DNA of 64,000 bases from Paraburkholderia bannensis NBRC 103871 (GTDB lineage Bacteria; Pseudomonadota; Gammaproteobacteria; Burkholderiales; Burkholderiaceae), in contig NZ_BAYA01000001.1 of NCBI RefSeq assembly GCF_000685015.1, positions 372,001 through 436,000 on the forward strand, read 5' to 3'. Numbering within the stretch: position 1 is the stretch's first letter; each line of letters starts with the position of its first letter. The notes beneath the pieces were generated by a model that saw only the letters and a program-made list of their open reading frames with translations, did not search any database and was not told the origin of the DNA. The translations under genes and the position numbers were made by a program. Positions 34,597 to 41,975 of this stretch are shown one piece after another.

Positions 34597-35820
34597 TTAG
34601 TGCGCTGCCCACTGGATGGTCGACAGGTCGATGCCGTCCTGGTGCATTTCCCACAGCGGCGACAGCTCGCGCAGCTTGGCGATCTTCGTCTTCAGCAGGT
34701 TGATGACGTAGTCGACGTCCTGCTCGGTCGTGAAACGGCCCACCGTGAAGCGGATCGAGCTGTGCGCCAGTTCGTCGTTGCGGCCGAGCGCGCGCAGCAC
34801 ATATGACGGTTCCAGCGACGCCGACGTGCAAGCCGAACCCGACGACACCGCCACGTCCTTGACCGCCATGATCAGCGATTCGCCTTCGACGAAGTTGAAG
34901 CTGATGTTCAGGTTGTGCGGGACACGCTTTTCCATGTCGCCGTTCACGTAGGTTTCTTCGATTTCCGAGAGGCCCTTGAGCAGACGGTCGCGCAGCATGC
35001 GCACGCGTTCGTTTTCCGTGGCCATCTCTTCACGCGCGATGCGGAACGCTTCGCCCATGCCGACGATCTGGTGCGTAGCCAGCGTGCCCGAACGCATGCC
35101 GCGCTCGTGACCGCCGCCGTGCATCTGCGCTTCGATACGGATACGCGGCTTGCGACGCACGTACAGCGCGCCGATGCCCTTCGGGCCGTAGGTCTTGTGC
35201 GCCGAGAACGACATCAGGTCGACCTTGAGCTTTTGCAGGTCGATGGGCGCCTTGCCCGTCGATTGCGCAGCGTCAACGTGGAAAATGATGCCCTTTTCGC
35301 GGCAGATCTCACCGATCGTCTCGATGTCCTGGATCACGCCGATCTCGTTGTTCACGTGCATCACGGAAACGAGGATCGTGTCGGGACGGATCGCAGCCTT
35401 GAAATCGTCGAGGTCGATCAGACCGTCATCCTTGACGCTCAGATACGTGACTTCGTAGCCTTCGCGCTCGAGTTCGCGGCAGGTGTCGAGCACAGCCTTG
35501 TGCTCGGTCTTCACCGTGATGATGTGCTTGCCCTTGCTCTTGTAGAAGTGCGCGGCACCCTTGATCGCGAGGTTGTCCGATTCGGTTGCGCCGGAGGTCC
35601 AGATGATTTCGCGCGGATCGGCGTTGACGAGCGCGGCGACCTGCTCGCGCGCTTCCTCGACTGCACGTTCCGCGTCCCAGCCGTAGGCGTGGCTACGCGA
35701 CGCCGGATTGCCGAACTGCTCGCGCAGGTACGGAATCATCTTGTCCACCACGCGCGGATCGATCGGCGTCGTCGCGCTGTAGTCCATGTAGATGGGCAGG
35801 TGGGGAATATCGTTATTCAT
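34597..35820 (-). CDS. iscS: Cysteine desulfurase IscS
   Basis: A 407-residue PLP-dependent enzyme removing sulfur from cysteine. The PLP lysine is in [12 protein letters not shown] (about 206), and the mobile active-site Cys in [14 protein letters not shown] (about 331). Other family segments, TEHKAVLD and [11 protein letters not shown], are intact. It supplies sulfur to IscU and to tRNA thiolation. It follows iscR by 70 nt and precedes iscU by 104 nt on the same strand. Confidence 0.97.
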   Translation of the reverse strand: MNNDIPHLPIYMDYSATTPIDPRVVDKMIPYLREQFGNPASRSHAYGWDAERAVEEAREQVAALVNADPREIIWTSGATESDNLAIKGAAHFYKSKGKHIITVKTEHKAVLDTCRELEREGYEVTYLSVKDDGLIDLDDFKAAIRPDTILVSVMHVNNEIGVIQDIETIGEICREKGIIFHVDAAQSTGKAPIDLQKLKVDLMSFSAHKTYGPKGIGALYVRRKPRIRIEAQMHGGGHERGMRSGTLATHQIVGMGEAFRIAREEMATENERVRMLRDRLLKGLSEIEETYVNGDMEKRVPHNLNISFNFVEGESLIMAVKDVAVSSGSACTSASLEPSYVLRALGRNDELAHSSIRFTVGRFTTEQDVDYVINLLKTKIAKLRELSPLWEMHQDGIDLSTIQWAAH

Positions 35821-35890
35821 CTATCGCTCCGGGGAATCTGGGTGCTGCGCGTGTACTGTGTGTCCTGCTATCTTGCGGCGCTGGCTGCGC

Positions 35891-36424
35891 TCATGAACTC
35901 GCCATGTTGAAGATCGAGTTCGGCCCGAGCGGCACGGCCCTGACGGGCTCGACCGCGGGCGCCTCGCTGCGGCGGTCGCGCAGGACGGTGGGCGCGGCGC
36001 CTTCGCGGGCGCGCTGCTTGTCCACCAGATCCTTGAGCGAGACCGAATCGAGGTACTCGACCATCTTCTGGTTCAGCGTCGACCAGAGTTCGTGCGTCAT
36101 GCAGTGGCCGTCGTGCTGCTTGGTGCCTTCGCAGGCGCCCTTGCCGCCGCACTGGGTGGCGTCGAGCGGCTCGTCCACGGCGATGATGATGTCCGCGACC
36201 GTGACGTCCTCGGCGCGACGCGCGAGGTTGTAGCCGCCGCCCGGCCCGCGAACCGATTCGACGATTTCATGACGGCGCAGCTTGCCGAACAGCTGTTCGA
36301 GGTACGACAGCGAAATGTGCTGGCGCTGGCTGATACCCGCAAGCGTCACCGGGCCCTGCTCCTGGCGCAGGGCCAGGTCGATCATCGCCGTAACGGCGAA
36401 ACGGCCTTTAGTGGTGAGTCTCAT
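35891..36424 (-). CDS. iscR: Fe-S regulator IscR
   Basis: A 177-residue Rrf2-family repressor starting MRLTTKGRFAVTAMIDLAL with a winged helix (about 28-65). Cluster ligands are C92, C98, C108 and H111; compared with the E. coli protein, as I recall it, the loop between the second and third Cys is four residues longer. With its [2Fe-2S] cluster, IscR represses its own operon. Two IscR-like boxes lie in the promoter (36442-36493). ATG 36424 is preferred over the upstream start at 36442, which would lie inside a box. Confidence 0.96.
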   Translation of the reverse strand: MRLTTKGRFAVTAMIDLALRQEQGPVTLAGISQRQHISLSYLEQLFGKLRRHEIVESVRGPGGGYNLARRAEDVTVADIIIAVDEPLDATQCGGKGACEGTKQHDGHCMTHELWSTLNQKMVEYLDSVSLKDLVDKQRAREGAAPTVLRDRRSEAPAVEPVRAVPLGPNSIFNMASS

Positions 36425-36441
36425 GATGTAGGGGAACCGCA

Positions 36442-36466
36442 ATTCTCGACAATTTTCGTCAAGTAT
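36442..36466. promoter_or_regulatory. IscR-type binding box 2 (downstream)
   Basis: A 25-bp imperfect dyad matching the type 1 IscR consensus pattern (ATAC...GAC...GTC...AT on the minus strand), with a few mismatches in the distal half. It overlaps the -10 and start region of the iscR promoter. Confidence 0.65.
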
Positions 36467-36489
36467 AAATACATGACTAGTTTAGTCAA
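36462..36489 (-). promoter_or_regulatory. iscR operon promoter
   Basis: On the minus strand, -35 TTGACT (36484-36489) and -10 TATACT (36462-36467) are spaced by 16 nt, about 30 nt upstream of the iscR ATG after allowing for the start site. Both elements are embedded in IscR boxes, as expected for feedback control. Confidence 0.8.
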
Positions 36490-36493
36490 GTAT
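36469..36493. promoter_or_regulatory. IscR-type binding box 1 (upstream)
   Basis: A 25-bp dyad fitting the type 1 IscR consensus at about 23 of 25 positions as I remember it. It covers the -35 and spacer. Only 2 bp separate it from box 2, so binding would be tandem. Confidence 0.8.
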
Positions 36494-36601
36494 CCGTGCC
36501 GCGATCCGGGTTATTACGCGCCTGACGAAAAGGGAAAACGACGCAAAACGAACATTGGGGTGCGCCGTCACGTTCACTGCTACTTACGTCTCCTGCCCGC
36601 C

Positions 36602-37084
36602 TCAATCCACGAGTTGCGGGCGCAAAGCCGCCAGCAAACCATGGCAGGCTGCCTCACATTGATCGAGCACCGCCTCGAAACCTGCTTCGCCGCCAAAATA
36701 AGGGTCGGTTACCACGCGCTCCGGTGCATTCGGCGCGAACTCCATCAGCAGGCGGATCTTGTCGCGTCCGGATGCCGGCGCGACCTGCTGCAACGCCGTG
36801 ACGTTGGCATCGTCCATCGCGACGATCAGGTCGAATGCGTCGAAATCCTCTGCGGCGATCTGGCGGGCGCGCAGCACCGCGAGATCGTAACCGCGCTTGC
36901 TGCCCGCACGCTGGGCGCGTTCATCGGGCGCCTCGCCGATGTGCCAGTTGCCCGTCCCCGCCGAATCGACCAGCAGGCGATCGGCCAGACCCGCTTCGTC
37001 GACAAGCTGCCGCATCACGGCCTCAGCCGTGGGCGAGCGACAGATGTTGCCAAGACAGACGAAGCAAACGGAAACCTTTTTCAT
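36602..37084 (-). CDS. Low-molecular-weight protein tyrosine phosphatase
   Basis: A 160-residue phosphatase with the P-loop CLGNICRSP (nucleophile C10, R16) near the N-terminus and the general-acid motif as DPYFGG near 128, where the Asp precedes Pro-Tyr. Such enzymes dephosphorylate protein tyrosines or, in polysaccharide clusters, Wzc-type kinases. No kinase gene is nearby. It lies upstream of the iscR promoter on the same strand; start ATG 37084 rather than GTG 37087. Confidence 0.93.
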   Translation of the reverse strand: MKKVSVCFVCLGNICRSPTAEAVMRQLVDEAGLADRLLVDSAGTGNWHIGEAPDERAQRAGSKRGYDLAVLRARQIAAEDFDAFDLIVAMDDANVTALQQVAPASGRDKIRLLMEFAPNAPERVVTDPYFGGEAGFEAVLDQCEAACHGLLAALRPQLVD

Positions 37085-37219
37085 CACCAGGACATCCCGG
37101 ATTGGGCGATCGTTCAGGCCGCCAACCCAACTAGCCAGCTGGATCGACGAGCGGCGAATCCACGATTATACAAAGCGCACGATTTACGCGCTTGGCGCGA
37201 CTCGGCGGGCAGGCGCCGT

Positions 37220-37456
37220 TCAGATTGCGCTGGCTTGCGGCAACGGCGCGGCGCTACGCAGCGTCTTTACCGGCGCTTTCATCTGCGCGCCATCGTCGAC
37301 CAGCCCGTACGACACGGCGCGCGCCAACTCGGCGCTCACTTGATCGGCGGCCAGGGGGAACTGCTGCTCGGCGGTATTCCACGCATGCATCCATGCGATT
37401 GCCGCAAGGGGCACGATCAGTGCCAGCGGCCAATACACCACTATTTTCTTTTTCAT
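37220..37456 (-). CDS. Small membrane-anchored hypothetical protein
   Basis: A 78-residue protein starting MKKKIVVYWPLALIVPLAAIAWMHAW: a short basic start and one membrane helix (about 5-25), then a 50-residue hydrophilic tail. I do not recognise it. ATG 37456 has a weak GAGAG ribosome-binding site. It lies downstream of lutB, in the place where lutC would often be, but shows no LUD-domain features. It could be a real small membrane protein or a chance frame. Confidence 0.45.
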   Translation of the reverse strand: MKKKIVVYWPLALIVPLAAIAWMHAWNTAEQQFPLAADQVSAELARAVSYGLVDDGAQMKAPVKTLRSAAPLPQASAI

Positions 37457-37626
37457 GATGCGACTCTCTATCGACTGTGGGGCGATGAGTTTCAGACGCA
37501 CTATCGCCAGTCCAAATGATATAGAGGATCGCAATGAGGAAAAACCCGGTAAAGCCGAACACACTGTTGTCGCAGATTAAACAGTGGCTCCATTGGGGTT
37601 GACGACGCCCACGCAGAGACGTCGCT

Positions 37627-39066
37627 TTACGATGGCCTGCGCTTCTGGACGTTCGCGTCCAGATGGGTGTGCCGCGCCGCGTACAGCTCGCGGAACGTCC
37701 GCCCGACGGGCGCCGGCATATCGCGGCCATCAGTCCAGCCGCGCGCGAACGGCAGCTTGCGGATCAAGCGCCCCGAGCCGCCCATGCGCTCCAGAATCCG
37801 CACACCCAGTTTGGCAAGCAGGCCATAGGCTGTCGGATGCAGCGCCAGCCAGCCCCACGCAGCCAGCGCCGCGCGCTCGCGCCACGGCCGCAGACGGCGC
37901 TCCGTCTGCTTTTCGCGCAACTTGCGCAGCAGGTCGGACAGCGGAATCCCCACCGGGCAAACGCTGTTGCACTCGCCGCACAGCGTCGCCGCCTGCGGCA
38001 AGTCGAGTGTCTTGTCGATGCCCACATAGCTGGGCGTCAGCACCGAACCCATCGGCCCCGGATAGACCCAGCCGTACGCGTGACCACCCACCTTTTGATA
38101 GACCGGGCAATGGTTCATGCACGCGCCGCATCGTATACAGCGCAGCATTTCCTGGAACTCGCCGCCGATCAGCCCGGTACGCCCGCCATCGACGAGCACG
38201 ACATACATATGTTCCGGGCCGTCCTGGTCACCCGCGCCGCGCGGGCCGGTGAGCATCGAGAAATAGTTCGAAGTCGCCTGCCCTGTCGCCGAGCGCGGCA
38301 GCAGGCGCATGGCCGTGGCAAGGTCTTCGAGCGTCGGCAGGACTTTTTCGATACCGGTGACGGCCACGTGAACACGCGGCATGACCGTGCACATGCCTTC
38401 GTTGCCCTCGTTCGTCACCACCACGACCGAACCGGTCTCCGCGACGAGGAAGTTGCCGCCCGTCACGCCCATATCCGCCGAGAGAAAATGCGGCCGCAGG
38501 ACTTCGCGCGCCTCGCGCGTCATGTCGGGAATCTCGGTCAGGCGCGGCTTGTCGTGCGTGCGCGCGAAAAGATCGGCGATCTCGTCCTTATCCTTGTGGA
38601 CGACGGGCGCAATGATGTGGCTTGGCGGTTCGTTGTTGTTGATCTGGAGGATGTACTCGCCCAGGTCGGTTTCGATGGACTGCACGCCCATCTCCGCGAG
38701 GACGGTGTTGAGTTGCATCTCCTCGGACACCATCGACTTCGTCTTGATGACCTTGCGCACCTCGTGGCGGCGCGCGATGTCAGCGACCAGTTTTGCCGCG
38801 TCCTTCGCCGTTTCGGCGAACAGCACCGTCACGCCGCGCCGGGTCGCCTCGGCTTCGAACTGCTCGATCCAGGCGTCGAGATTCTCTAGCGCGCGATTGC
38901 GGCGCTCCTTGAGCGCGGCGCGCGTCGCCTCGAAGTCGATCGCCGTGATCGCTTCCGCACGCGCGCTGACGAACTTGGTCGAGAGCTTCTTGAGGTTGTG
39001 TTGCAGACGCTGATCGGCCAGCTTCTGGCCGGCGCGCGCCTTGAACTGCATCGAGGTGACTTGCAT
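37627..39066 (-). CDS. lutB: Lactate utilization iron-sulfur protein LutB
   Basis: A 479-residue protein with an N-terminal LUD-like domain (about 60-300) and a C-terminal ferredoxin-type region with CIRCGACMNHCP and CGECNSVCPVG cluster motifs, the LutB/YkgF architecture. LutABC oxidises L-lactate to pyruvate. It follows lutA by 40 nt on the same strand. No lutC gene follows; the next 170 bp hold nothing and then a small membrane protein. The ATG at 39066 gives a normal N-terminus (FKARAGQKLADQRLQ). Confidence 0.93.
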   Translation of the reverse strand: MQVTSMQFKARAGQKLADQRLQHNLKKLSTKFVSARAEAITAIDFEATRAALKERRNRALENLDAWIEQFEAEATRRGVTVLFAETAKDAAKLVADIARRHEVRKVIKTKSMVSEEMQLNTVLAEMGVQSIETDLGEYILQINNNEPPSHIIAPVVHKDKDEIADLFARTHDKPRLTEIPDMTREAREVLRPHFLSADMGVTGGNFLVAETGSVVVVTNEGNEGMCTVMPRVHVAVTGIEKVLPTLEDLATAMRLLPRSATGQATSNYFSMLTGPRGAGDQDGPEHMYVVLVDGGRTGLIGGEFQEMLRCIRCGACMNHCPVYQKVGGHAYGWVYPGPMGSVLTPSYVGIDKTLDLPQAATLCGECNSVCPVGIPLSDLLRKLREKQTERRLRPWRERAALAAWGWLALHPTAYGLLAKLGVRILERMGGSGRLIRKLPFARGWTDGRDMPAPVGRTFRELYAARHTHLDANVQKRRPS

Positions 39067-39106
39067 GGCGTGTGAGGGCGTGAGTTTTCGTAGTGACCGA
39101 CGGTTG

Positions 39107-39829
39107 TTAGATGTCGCCGGCCAGCACCTGGGCGATGTGCAACACGCGCGTACTGTGGTCGCCGGTGCGGCGCAGGCGCCCTTCTATATTCAGCATGCAG
39201 CCCAGATCGCCGAGAACGACAGCGCCCGCACCGCTCGCCTGCACGTTCATGCATTTCTCATCGGCGATTGCAGTCGAGATTGCACCGTATTTGACCGCGA
39301 ACGTGCCGCCAAAGCCGCAGCAATGCTCGCAATCCTTCATCTCCTGCACCTGCACGCCGCGCTGCGCCAGAAGTTCGCGCGGCTGCGCCTTGACGCCCAG
39401 CTCCCGCAGGCCCGCGCACGAGTCGTGATACGTGACCGGCCCACGTAATTCGCCCTCGGGCAACGTCACGCGCGCGACGTTCACGAGAAAGTCCGTCAAT
39501 TCGAACACGCGCTCGCGCAGCTTGCCGTAGCGCGCCATGAGTTCGGGGTCGTCACGAAACAGATCGCCAAAATGCACGCGGATCATGCCGCCACACGATC
39601 CCGAAGGCACCACCACGTAGTCGAACTGCTCGAATTCGCGCAGCGTCTTTTCCGCGAGATCGCGTGCCAGTGCGCGTTCGCCGGAGTTGTAGGCCGGCTG
39701 CCCGCAGCACGTCTGGGCAGGCGGCACGACCACTTCGTATCCGGCCTCTTCGAGCAATTTGAGCGTCGAAAAGCCGATTTCGGGACGCATGGTGTCGATG
39801 AGACAGGTGACGAACAGACCGACTCGCAT
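39107..39829 (-). CDS. lutA: Lactate utilization Fe-S oxidoreductase subunit LutA
   Basis: A 240-residue protein made of two CCG-type cysteine-rich domains: PAQTCCGQPAYNSG and CEHCCGFGGTFAVKY, with SGSCGGMIR and HDSCAGLRELG. This is the LutA/YkgE family, related to heterodisulfide reductase subunit B, and is the partner of LutB in lactate oxidation. ATG 39829 is preceded by AGGAG about 8 nt upstream. The IclR-family gene is divergent, its start about 200 bp away. Confidence 0.94.
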   Translation of the reverse strand: MRVGLFVTCLIDTMRPEIGFSTLKLLEEAGYEVVVPPAQTCCGQPAYNSGERALARDLAEKTLREFEQFDYVVVPSGSCGGMIRVHFGDLFRDDPELMARYGKLRERVFELTDFLVNVARVTLPEGELRGPVTYHDSCAGLRELGVKAQPRELLAQRGVQVQEMKDCEHCCGFGGTFAVKYGAISTAIADEKCMNVQASGAGAVVLGDLGCMLNIEGRLRRTGDHSTRVLHIAQVLAGDI

Positions 39830-40031
39830 TGGAAATTCTCCTGAAAACCGTCCCCGATTATCCGATGTTTCGCTTGTGCCACCAACGCTGGACTCTCCCA
39901 GGCCGGCTCTGCCGCAATGCAGCAGTCGCTTTCCGCTAGACGCTTACTTTTTTCACAATACGAGATACAATGAATTTCTGCCTTTCGCACCCTTCCCGCG
40001 TCACACGAATCTGTATCCGGAATACGCCCCC

Positions 40032-40832
40032 ATGACCGACACCAATCCAGATCCGAAGACCTCGATTCAGGTGATCGAGCGCATGATGCGCCTCCTCGAT
40101 GCGCTCGCCGCACATACCGATCCGGTCAGCCTGAAAGAACTCGCGCAACGCACGGAACTGCATCCGTCCACCGCGCACCGCATTCTCAACGACATGGTGA
40201 GCTGCCGCCTGGTCGATCGCTCGGATCCGGGCACCTATCGCCTGGGCATGCGCCTGCTGGAGCTGGGCAACCTCGTCAAGGCGCGGCTTTCGGTGCGCGA
40301 CGCAGCGCTTTCACCGATGCGCGAACTGCATCGACTCACGGGCCAGACCGTGAATCTCTCCGTGCGCCAGGGCGACGAAATCGTCTATATCGAGCGCGCG
40401 TATTCGGAGCGCTCCGGCATGCAGGTGGTGCGCGCGATTGGCGGCCGTGCGCCGCTGCACCTGACTTCGGTCGGCAAGCTCTTTCTGGCCGCCGACGAAG
40501 CGACCCGCGTACGCGCCTACGCCACGCGCACCGGCCTGTCGGGCCACACGCGCAACAGCATTACCGACCTGAGCCGGCTCGAGCGCGAACTTGCGCACGT
40601 GCGCCAGGAGTCCTGTGCACGCGACAACGAAGAACTCGAACTGGGTGTGCGCTGCATTGCGGCGGGCATCTACGACGATACCGGCAAACTGGTAGCGGGC
40701 CTGTCGCTCTCCGCTCCGGCTGACCGCCTTCAGGATTCGTGGCTGGGCCAATTGAGCAAGACGGCGCTCACGATCTCGGAATCGCTCGGCTACCACGCCG
40801 AACCGGCCGAAGGCCACGTGCAGCCCGCTTGA
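40032..40832 (+). CDS. IclR-family transcriptional regulator
   Basis: A 266-residue IclR regulator: N-terminal winged helix (about 14-75, including LKELAQRTELHPSTAHRILNDM) and a C-terminal effector domain with LHLTSVGKLFLA and ELGVRCIAAGIYD. It is divergent from lutA-lutB, so it probably controls lactate use, though this is inferred from position only. The frame extends to 39759, but ATG 40032 gives the family N-terminus. A minor TACAAT (39966-39971) is a possible -10. Confidence 0.9.
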   Translation: MTDTNPDPKTSIQVIERMMRLLDALAAHTDPVSLKELAQRTELHPSTAHRILNDMVSCRLVDRSDPGTYRLGMRLLELGNLVKARLSVRDAALSPMRELHRLTGQTVNLSVRQGDEIVYIERAYSERSGMQVVRAIGGRAPLHLTSVGKLFLAADEATRVRAYATRTGLSGHTRNSITDLSRLERELAHVRQESCARDNEELELGVRCIAAGIYDDTGKLVAGLSLSAPADRLQDSWLGQLSKTALTISESLGYHAEPAEGHVQPA

Positions 40833-40833
40833 G

Positions 40834-40872
40834 GCACTTCGCCTCAGCACTTCACCTCAGCACCTCGACCTC
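40834..40872. repeat. Three tandem 13-bp repeats in a convergent gap
   Basis: Units GCACTTCGCCTCA, GCACTTCACCTCA and a diverged GCACCTCGACCTC directly follow the iclR stop and fill almost all of the 43-bp gap before the convergent HTH gene. No hairpin with T-tract is present, so this pair of genes ends without a visible intrinsic terminator. Confidence 0.75.
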
Positions 40873-40875
40873 CCT

Positions 40876-41400
40876 TCAAGCGACAAGCTCGGCCAACTGC
40901 CGTTTGACGCGCGCATCGACTTCGCGCGCGTCCTTCGCCAGATTGACCTGCTTCGCCGTGCACGCCGTATCGAGCAACGCGGCGTCGATGCTATAGCCCT
41001 CGCGCGCACTGAGCCACGTCAGGATGTCGCCCAGATGCCAGAGCGACGGACTGCCCTCGTGTACCGGCTGCGGGAAATCGGCAAAATGCGCGAGCATCAG
41101 CTTGCGCATGTTCTGCCGCGACATGCCGGTCAGATCCGCCACATCGGTCAAGCCGACGAAGTCCGGCGCGGCTTCGACAAGGCGCGCCGACGGCACCGCC
41201 TCCTTCACATTCTGCAACGCCGTGTAGATGGCTTCCCAGGCGCTTGCGCTGTCACGCGCGAACGCCAGCGCGATGCGGCCCGGCAGCCCCACGCCGATGG
41301 TCGCGTCGTCGCAGCCTGCTTGCGCGAGGCGCTCGACCAGTTGCTCCTGATCGCAATCGTCGGGTGCCAGTTGGTACTTAAGCGTGAATACGTAGTTCAT
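40876..41400 (-). CDS. HTH-domain partner of Cys-rich small protein (putative antitoxin)
   Basis: A 174-residue protein. Residues 1-78 (FTLKYQL, AGCDDATIGVGLPGRIALAFARD) look like a small alpha/beta domain. Residues 82-130 (VGLTDVADLTGMSRQNMRKL, then a Phe-Pro-rich wing and LWHLGDILTWL) are a clear MerR/excisionase-like winged helix-turn-helix. The tail is charged and helical. Its ATG lies 3 nt after the stop of the upstream small gene and its AGGAG site overlaps that gene's end, so translation is coupled. Gene order and DNA-binding domain suggest an antitoxin that also represses the operon. I do not know a described family name. Confidence 0.75.
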   Translation of the reverse strand: MNYVFTLKYQLAPDDCDQEQLVERLAQAGCDDATIGVGLPGRIALAFARDSASAWEAIYTALQNVKEAVPSARLVEAAPDFVGLTDVADLTGMSRQNMRKLMLAHFADFPQPVHEGSPSLWHLGDILTWLSAREGYSIDAALLDTACTAKQVNLAKDAREVDARVKRQLAELVA

Positions 41401-41403
41401 GTG

Positions 41404-41715
41404 TCACTCCTGTTCTGTTGCGGCTCGCACGGGAGGTGCGGGCGGCGCGAGTGGTCTGGCCTGCGCACCGACACGCGCCGCCGTGCAGTTATCGACCACG
41501 CGTTTCAGCAGATGCGCGTGGTTGCCTGCATTACGAGGAGTGCTCCAGATGCTCGTGATGCAGAATTCCCCGCAGCGGCAATCTGCCTGCCTGGACGGGC
41601 AATAAAGTCTTCCCCATGCATGGCCATTGCCTTTGCCTGGTCGTACTAACCAACCTTTTGCCTCGGCGTAAGTCAGTGCTGCCTCGATCTCTTTCTTTGG
41701 ATGCGATCGTCTCAT
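41404..41715 (-). CDS. Cys-rich HicA-like small protein (putative toxin)
   Basis: A 103-residue protein. RRSHPKKEIEAALTYAEAKGW followed by GNGHAWGRLYCP (H32) has the helix, GW and G-x-H spacing seen in HicA mRNA-interferase toxins, but it adds five cysteines (39, 46, 48, 52, 77) including a CxC and the conserved-looking CGEFCITSIWSTP, perhaps a metal site. The Pro/Ala tail (81-103) looks disordered. ATG 41715 is very close to the predicted transcription start, leaving nearly no leader and no ribosome-binding site. Toxin identity is inference from fold pattern, size and the HTH partner. Confidence 0.7.
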   Translation of the reverse strand: MRRSHPKKEIEAALTYAEAKGWLVRPGKGNGHAWGRLYCPSRQADCRCGEFCITSIWSTPRNAGNHAHLLKRVVDNCTAARVGAQARPLAPPAPPVRAATEQE

Positions 41716-41725
41716 TGGCGAACTC

Positions 41726-41761
41726 AGTGTATGCACCGCCCCCGCAGTTGTCAATTGACAA
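41726..41761 (-). promoter_or_regulatory. Promoter and palindromic operator of the toxin-antitoxin-like pair
   Basis: On the minus strand: -35 TTGACA (41749-41754), 17-nt spacer, -10 TACACT (41726-41731). The -35 lies inside a perfect 14-bp palindrome, TTGTCAATTGACAA (41748-41761), a likely operator for the HTH protein. Transcription should start near 41719, about 4 nt before the ATG. Confidence 0.75.
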
Positions 41762-41913
41762 CCATCAAACTTCGAACGCTTCTAACGAAATGGGCAGGGC
41801 GGACAATTCGCGCTACCCGGCCGGGCAGCGCGTGGCGAAACACTGAAGATTCTGCTGATGGGATCGCGTCTCAAACAGCTAGCCGGATGGCCTAAGAGCG
41901 CCTGGGCGGGCCG

Positions 41914-41946
41914 CAAAAAACAAACGCCCCGCAATGGCGGGGCGTT
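41914..41946 (-). terminator. Terminator after pbpG
   Basis: On the minus strand: AACGCCCCGC, CATT, GCGGGGCGTT followed by TGTTTTTTG. A 10-bp perfect stem 30 nt after the pbpG stop. Confidence 0.85.
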
Positions 41947-41975
41947 CGAAAACTCGATAACTCAGGCGAGGCGTA

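Noticed and set aside
37254..37730. 158-codon minus-strand frame as a residual lutC
   Set aside because: It overlaps the lutB end in another frame and shows no LUD-domain features; only a short hydrophobic stretch is of interest.
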